A stretch of 64,000 nucleotides of DNA from Tissierellia bacterium (GTDB taxonomy: Bacteria > Bacillota > Clostridia > Tissierellales > Peptoniphilaceae), in the NCBI GenBank assembly GCA_012519495.1, contig JAAYQA010000008.1:45278-109277 (forward strand), in the 5' to 3' direction. Positions 60,075 to 64,000 of the stretch are shown here, piece after piece. The notes under the pieces were generated by a model that saw only the letters and a list, made by a program, of their open reading frames with translations, did no database searches and was not told the DNA's origin. Position 1 is the first letter of the stretch, and every line of letters starts with the position of its first letter. A program made the translations under genes and the position numbers.

Positions 60075-61405
60075 TCTTCGAAAGCCTGTCGGACAAACTG
60101 CAAACCGCTATGAAAAACCTGCGCGGCAAGGGCAAGCTGAACGAACAGGATATCGATGTCGCTATGCGGGAGGTGCGGCTGGCCCTTTTGGAGGCCGATG
60201 TAAACTTCCGCGTCGTAAAAGATTTTGTCAATCGGATCAAAGAACGGGCCAAGGGCGCAGAAGTTATGGAAAGCCTGACCCCCGGGCAGATGGTTGTCAA
60301 GATTGTAAACGAAGAGCTGACGGCCCTGATGGGCAAAAAAGAAGAAAAACTGATACTCGATGGAAAAAAACCCGTCGTTATGATGCTATGCGGCCTGCAG
60401 GGTGCCGGAAAAACGACCCACGCCGCCAAGCTGGCCATGTTGCTGAAAAAGCAGAATCAGACCCCGCTGCTTGTCGCCTGTGACGTATACCGCCCTGCGG
60501 CGGTCAAACAATTGCAGGTAGTGGGTAAACAGGTGGATGTGCCCGTATATGAACGCGGCACCGATGTATCGCCGGTTACGATTGCCAAAGAAGCGGTGGA
60601 AAAAGCCAAACGCGACGGAAATACCGTCGTACTGATCGACACAGCCGGCCGGCTGCATATTGACGAAACCCTCATGCAGGAGCTGCAGGAGATAGAAGCC
60701 GCGGTAAAACCCACGGAAATTCTCCTGGTCGTGGACGCCATGACCGGGCAGGACGCCGTCAATGTGGCAGAAAATTTCGACAAACAGCTGAGCTTGACCG
60801 GTGTGATCCTCACTAAACTGGACGGAGACGCCCGCGGCGGCGCTGCACTTTCGATCCGTGCAGTCACACAAAAACCGATCAAATTCATCGGAACCGGAGA
60901 AAAACTGGATCAGCTGGAAGTGTTTTATCCCGAGCGCATGGCCGGACGCATCCTGGGTATGGGCGATGTGATGACCCTGATAGAGCGCGCACAGCAGAAT
61001 ATCGACGAACAAAAAGCCAAAGAGCTGGAGCAGAAGATGCGCAGCGCAAGCTTTACCTTCGACGACTTTTTAGATCAGCTGAATCAAATGCGCAATATGG
61101 GACCGTTGGAAAATATCCTCGGCATGATACCCGGTATGAATGCCAAAGCACTTAAAGGGATCCAGATCGACGAAAAAGAAATCGGGCATGTGGAAGCACT
61201 CGTTTTGTCCATGACAAAAGAAGAGCGCGCCAATCCCGAAATCATCAACGCCAGCCGCAAGAACCGCATTGCAAAAGGAGCCGGACTGGATGTGGTGCAA
61301 CTGAATAAACTGCTGAAACAGTTTAAGGATATGAAAAAAATGATGAAGAAATTCTCTTCCATGGGCAAGGGAAAAAAACGCGGCATGCAGATGCCGTTCT
61401 TCTAA
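60071..61405 (+). CDS. ffh: Signal recognition particle protein Ffh
   Basis: A 444-residue SRP54 homologue: N domain, G domain (GLQGAGKTTHAAKLA, DTAGRLHIDETLM, TKLDGDARGGAALS) and Met-rich M domain (about 300-440, QMRNMGPLENILGMIPGM, MKKMMKKFSSMGKGKK). Binds signal peptides and 4.5S RNA. Confidence 0.97.
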   Translation: MIFESLSDKLQTAMKNLRGKGKLNEQDIDVAMREVRLALLEADVNFRVVKDFVNRIKERAKGAEVMESLTPGQMVVKIVNEELTALMGKKEEKLILDGKKPVVMMLCGLQGAGKTTHAAKLAMLLKKQNQTPLLVACDVYRPAAVKQLQVVGKQVDVPVYERGTDVSPVTIAKEAVEKAKRDGNTVVLIDTAGRLHIDETLMQELQEIEAAVKPTEILLVVDAMTGQDAVNVAENFDKQLSLTGVILTKLDGDARGGAALSIRAVTQKPIKFIGTGEKLDQLEVFYPERMAGRILGMGDVMTLIERAQQNIDEQKAKELEQKMRSASFTFDDFLDQLNQMRNMGPLENILGMIPGMNAKALKGIQIDEKEIGHVEALVLSMTKEERANPEIINASRKNRIAKGAGLDVVQLNKLLKQFKDMKKMMKKFSSMGKGKKRGMQMPFF

Positions 61406-61426
61406 AAGATTTGAGGAGGACAAACA

Positions 61427-61954
61427 ATGGTAAAAATCAGAATGAAACGTATGGGCAGCAAGAAACGACCGTTTTATCGTGTCGTCGTAGCGGACTCCCG
61501 CGCACCGCGTGATGGACGCTTTATTGAAGAACTGGGTTATTACAATCCGATCGACAAAAACAAGACTTTTTCTATCAATGCAGAACGCGTAGCCTACTGG
61601 CTGGGAACCGGCGCACAACCTTCGGAAACCGTAGAAAAACTTCTGAAGAAAAACGGAATCCTGAAAGGCCGCACCGTCATTATTCCCGATGAGCAAAAAG
61701 AAGTGGAAGAAAAAGAAGAAGCGGTAAAACTCGAAGAGAGCGTACACGAGGACAAGGTAGACGCCGAGCAGATCGTAGAAGACCAAAAAGAATCCGACGT
61801 GGCACCCGCCGGTACAGGCGATCCGGTTGATCCGGAAGAAGCTGCAGAAAAAGCCGACTTCCCGGTATCGGATCCCACAACAGAAGAAGTGGTGGAACAG
61901 GAAGGCGATAAAGTCGACGCCGAAGAAATCGTAGAAGAAAACGAGAAGCACTAA
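61427..61954 (+). CDS. rpsP: 30S ribosomal protein S16 with a long acidic C-terminal tail
   Basis: A 175-residue S16; the first about 80 residues are normal ([31 protein letters not shown]). The remaining 90 are Glu/Asp/Val-rich and of low complexity, roughly doubling the usual length of 80-90. The tail contains a repeated unit, [13 protein letters not shown] and [14 protein letters not shown]. Its end is a normal stop before khpA, so this is not a frameshift fusion. Confidence 0.95.
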   Translation: MVKIRMKRMGSKKRPFYRVVVADSRAPRDGRFIEELGYYNPIDKNKTFSINAERVAYWLGTGAQPSETVEKLLKKNGILKGRTVIIPDEQKEVEEKEEAVKLEESVHEDKVDAEQIVEDQKESDVAPAGTGDPVDPEEAAEKADFPVSDPTTEEVVEQEGDKVDAEEIVEENEKH

Positions 61955-61970
61955 TCCGAAAGGAGCCGAC

Positions 61971-62219
61971 ATGGAACAAATCGTTACAACGATTGCCAAA
62001 GAGCTCGTAGAATATCCCGAACACGTAAGCGTTACAGCGGCACAGGATGCGCAGCTCGTGTATATCACTCTGCGTGTCGATCCGCGTGATATGGGAAAAG
62101 TAATCGGCAAACGCGGCCGTATTGCCAAAGCGTTTCGTACGCTTTTAAAAGCCGTAGCGATGAACGATGACCGCACGGTGCATCTGGACATTCAGGAAAA
62201 TGAAGGACAAGTGGGTTAA
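61971..62219 (+). CDS. khpA: KH-domain RNA-binding protein KhpA (YlqC)
   Basis: An 82-residue single KH domain with the GxxG loop in GKVIGKRGRIAKAFRTLLKA. KhpA with KhpB binds RNAs and influences division and shape. Always between rpsP and rimM in Firmicutes. Its end overlaps rimM by 20 bases. Confidence 0.95.
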   Translation: MEQIVTTIAKELVEYPEHVSVTAAQDAQLVYITLRVDPRDMGKVIGKRGRIAKAFRTLLKAVAMNDDRTVHLDIQENEGQVG

Positions 62220-62703
62220 AATCGGCTATATAGCCAATACACACGGGATCAGGGGCGAGGTAAAAGCAGAGGCCGTCTCCGCCATACCCGACCGCCTGCT
62301 GCATCTGAAGCATGCCTATGCAGGGGAAGAGAAACAGCCTGTGGAGATCGTATCGGCCAAAGAACACAAAGGCATGACACTTTTGCGTTTTGCCGGCTTC
62401 GACACGATCAATCAGGTGCTTCCCTTTAAAGGCCGGTACCTGTATGTACCTGAAACGGAAACCGCCGTACTGCCGGAAGACAGCTGGTATCACTATCAGT
62501 TAAAAGGACTCACCGCTATCGATCCCGAAACGCGGGAAGCTTTCGGCACCGTAAGCGATATACTGGAGACCTACGCCAACGATGTACTGGCCATAGACAC
62601 CGAAAAAGGCGAATTGTTGATCCCCTTTGTGCACGCACTGGTAGGCCGGGTCGATCCGGAAGCAGGCACCATCGAGGTGCGCAGGCTGGAGATGCTCGAA
62701 TGA
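62200..62703 (+). CDS. rimM: Ribosome maturation factor RimM
   Basis: A 167-residue protein: N-terminal domain (VKIGYIANTHGIRGEVKAEA, LLRFAGFDTINQ) and C-terminal PRC barrel (YHYQLKGLTAI, LIPFVHALVGRVDPEAGTIEVR). Helps assemble the 30S head. ATG 62200 has only a weak AGGA site, within khpA, so translation is likely coupled. Confidence 0.93.
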   Translation: MKDKWVKIGYIANTHGIRGEVKAEAVSAIPDRLLHLKHAYAGEEKQPVEIVSAKEHKGMTLLRFAGFDTINQVLPFKGRYLYVPETETAVLPEDSWYHYQLKGLTAIDPETREAFGTVSDILETYANDVLAIDTEKGELLIPFVHALVGRVDPEAGTIEVRRLEMLE

Positions 62704-63401
62704 AGCTGCGCATACTCACCCTGTTTCCCGAACTGATCGAACAGCTGCGCGAATACGGGATCATCGGGCGCGCCATGCAAAACGGCATCATAGAGCTGTC
62801 CGTGGTCAATATCCGGGACTATACCGAGTCCAAACACGGAAAAGTTGACGATGCACCCTATGGCGGCGGTGCCGGGATGATTATGAGTTGCCAGCCGATA
62901 GCCGACGCCGTGGCTGCCCATGCCGCACCTGAATCGCATGTGGTGTTTCTGTCACCGCAGGGCCCCGTTCTCACACAGGACAAAGCCAGGGAACTGGCTA
63001 AAAAAGAAGATCTGCTTCTTATCTGCGGCCATTACGACGGGATCGATGAGCGCCTGTTGCAAACTGTGATCGACGAAGAGATCTCCATCGGGGATTATAT
63101 ACTGACCGGCGGCGAGCTGCCGGCCATGGTTCTCACCGATGTGGTGGCCCGCTTTCTGGAAGATACGGTCGGTTCTGCAGAAAATGTGGAAAACGACTCT
63201 CTGTCCGACGGACTTCTGAAATACCCGCAATACACACGACCCGCTATCTGGCGCGGTCTGTCCGTCCCGGACATTCTGCTTTCCGGCGATCACAAAAGAA
63301 TAGAAAACTATCGGGTGGAAGAATCGCTGCGCGTCACAAAAGAAAAACGCCCGGATTTGTACAAAAAGGTTTGCGGCAAAACCTTGCCGCCCGGCGATTA
63401 A
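62700..63401 (+). CDS. trmD: tRNA (guanine(37)-N(1))-methyltransferase
   Basis: A 233-residue SPOUT methyltransferase with the trefoil-knot motifs SPQGPVLTQDKARELA, LLICGHYDGIDER and IGDYILTGGELPAM, and the DAPYGGGAGMIM segment. Its 3' end contains the rplS promoter. Confidence 0.97.
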   Translation: MKLRILTLFPELIEQLREYGIIGRAMQNGIIELSVVNIRDYTESKHGKVDDAPYGGGAGMIMSCQPIADAVAAHAAPESHVVFLSPQGPVLTQDKARELAKKEDLLLICGHYDGIDERLLQTVIDEEISIGDYILTGGELPAMVLTDVVARFLEDTVGSAENVENDSLSDGLLKYPQYTRPAIWRGLSVPDILLSGDHKRIENYRVEESLRVTKEKRPDLYKKVCGKTLPPGD

Positions 63402-63412
63402 AATGATATACT
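63384..63412 (+). promoter_or_regulatory. rplS promoter
   Basis: TTGCCG (63384-63389), 17 bases, TATACT (63407-63412), overlapping the trmD stop. Confidence 0.65.
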
Positions 63413-63419
63413 GCTAATT

Positions 63420-63475
63420 TGATAACGGATGTTCCTCTGCACGATCCACGGTATGAACATTCAGGAAGGAAGGAG
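63420..63475 (+). promoter_or_regulatory. rplS leader hairpin, L19-leader-like
   Basis: GGATGTTC near 63427 pairs with GAACATTC near 63454 around CTCTGCACGATCCACGG. Position and the GTTCCTCTGC motif resemble the L19 leader of low-GC Gram-positives, from memory only. Confidence 0.5.
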
Positions 63476-63485
63476 GCGCAACAAT

Positions 63486-63833
63486 ATGAATCAATACATT
63501 CGCGATTTGGAAAACGCGCAAAGAAAAGATAATCTGACCCCCTTTAACGTAGGCGATACGGTACGCGTGGACTATAAAGTAACCGAAGGCAAACGGGAAC
63601 GGATCCAGGCTTTTGAAGGAACCGTTCTGAAAATTCAGGGCACAGGTGCCAGACAGACCTTTACCGTACGGAAAGTTTCGTATGGTGTAGGTGTGGAACG
63701 AACCTTTCCGCTGCATTCCCCCCGCGTGGAAAACATCAAAGTTCTCCGCCGAGGACGCGCACGCAGAGCCAAGCTGTTTTATCTGAGAGACCGCGTAGGA
63801 AAAGCAGCCAAAGTAAAAGAAACCCGACGCTAA
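63486..63833 (+). CDS. rplS: 50S ribosomal protein L19
   Basis: A 115-residue L19: [50 protein letters not shown] and [22 protein letters not shown] are standard. ATG 63486 is preceded by AAGGAGG; the upstream in-frame ATGs lie in the leader. A terminator follows. Confidence 0.97.
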   Translation: MNQYIRDLENAQRKDNLTPFNVGDTVRVDYKVTEGKRERIQAFEGTVLKIQGTGARQTFTVRKVSYGVGVERTFPLHSPRVENIKVLRRGRARRAKLFYLRDRVGKAAKVKETRR

Positions 63834-63840
63834 GACAAAA

Positions 63841-63872
63841 TGCGACCCCGTAAAAAGCGAGGTCGTTTTTTT
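63841..63872 (+). terminator. Terminator after rplS
   Basis: CGACC (63843-63847) and GGTCG (63861-63865) with extra partial pairing inside, then TTTTTTT. Confidence 0.78.
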
Positions 63873-64000
63873 GGGCTCTACACTAAATGTTGGGGTGGGT
63901 AACCACCTCAGCATTTTTCTTTTGAAAAAGAATACACCTGTCTCAAAAACCTTTACAATTAAAGCACGACCAATAACAGAAAGGAATGAGACAAGTGCAA
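63873..64000 (+). mobile_element. Left end of a probable ISL3-family insertion sequence (cut by the window edge)
   Basis: GGGCTCTACACTAAATGTTGGGG starts directly after the rplS terminator T tract and resembles the terminal inverted repeats of ISL3-type elements (GGCTCT...AAATGTTGGG), from memory. About 95 bases later AAAGGAATGAGACAAGTGCAA gives a ribosome-binding site and a GTG start at 63995 for the transposase, which continues outside the window. Only this end is visible. Confidence 0.5.

Overview
The window is one continuous chromosomal stretch of a low-redundancy Bacillota (Firmicutes) genome, most likely an anaerobic member of the Clostridia/Tissierellia. Reasons: the Gram-positive cell-division block (yggS-sepF-yggT-ylmH-lspA), the prkC-rsgA-rpe-thiN-rpmB-asp23-yloV-recG block, the smc-ftsY-ylxM-ffh-rpsP-khpA-rimM-trmD-rplS block, Shine-Dalgarno sites of AAGGAGG type before nearly every gene, several TTG starts, ferritin-like and hemerythrin proteins, a sodium-pumping NADH dehydrogenase (NQR) operon, acetate kinase, and a LysR regulator of the type linked to selenium metabolism. 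Base composition is roughly balanced, higher in GC than in typical clostridia. A Peptoniphilaceae-like relative is a guess. Genes are packed, often overlapping by 1-40 bases, and mostly on the + strand.

Layout. 1-2.1 kb: tail of an unidentified gene, lysR (-), a YitT membrane protein. 2.1-6.0 kb: nqrBCDEF without nqrA. 6.1-11.8 kb: cvfB, a parvulin foldase and a redox/oxidative-stress group (ferritin-like protein, lrgAB, msrA, free-Met-sulfoxide reductase) and pepD. 11.8-16.5 kb: a His-rich DUF1292 protein, a HAD phosphatase, a radical SAM protein and small uncharacterised proteins. 16.5-20.7 kb: the division/lspA/ung/rluD block. 20.8-24.7 kb: marR-pirin-wrbA, then an FAD oxidoreductase with hemerythrin. 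25-27.8 kb (-): dcyD and rqcH. 27.9-43.3 kb: yicC-gmk-rpoZ-coaBC-priA-def-fmt-yugP-rsmB-rlmN-prpC-prkC-rsgA-rpe, then a TPP riboswitch with thiT-thiN. 44-52.8 kb: rpmB (-), asp23-yloV, recG-rsmD-coaD, tmcAL (-), ackA. 52.9-63.8 kb: rpmF, plsX-rnc-smc-ftsY, ylxM-ffh, rpsP-khpA-rimM-trmD, rplS. The right edge enters what looks like an ISL3-type insertion sequence.

Most interesting signal: three copies of a structured, apparently noncoding element of about 260-365 bases lie at about 24.77, 43.45 and 46.42 kb. Two are near-identical. The third has almost entirely different helix sequences but the same nested architecture and the same conserved loop/strand motifs (GGGTCGAAAAA near the 5' end, CTTTTTCTCCTT near the 3' end, ACAGnCGC opposite GCGnCTGT in the core), which is strong evidence of compensatory change in an RNA fold. 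Each copy is bracketed by two copies of a hairpin sequence that is specific to its locus. One copy splits yloV from recG and one sits between thiN and rpmB, junctions that are usually tight in related genomes. This looks like a mobile or formerly mobile structured RNA family found at transcription terminators. I cannot match it to a known family from memory.

Intergenic regions also carry arrays of short hairpins separated by GAAAT-type spacers and a second palindromic repeat ending in GCGCCAAACGT. Other points of note are a probable ATT start for rsgA, an S16 protein with a long acidic tail, a leader that can hide the rpmF ribosome-binding site, and a perfect hairpin at the predicted +1 of ylxM-ffh.
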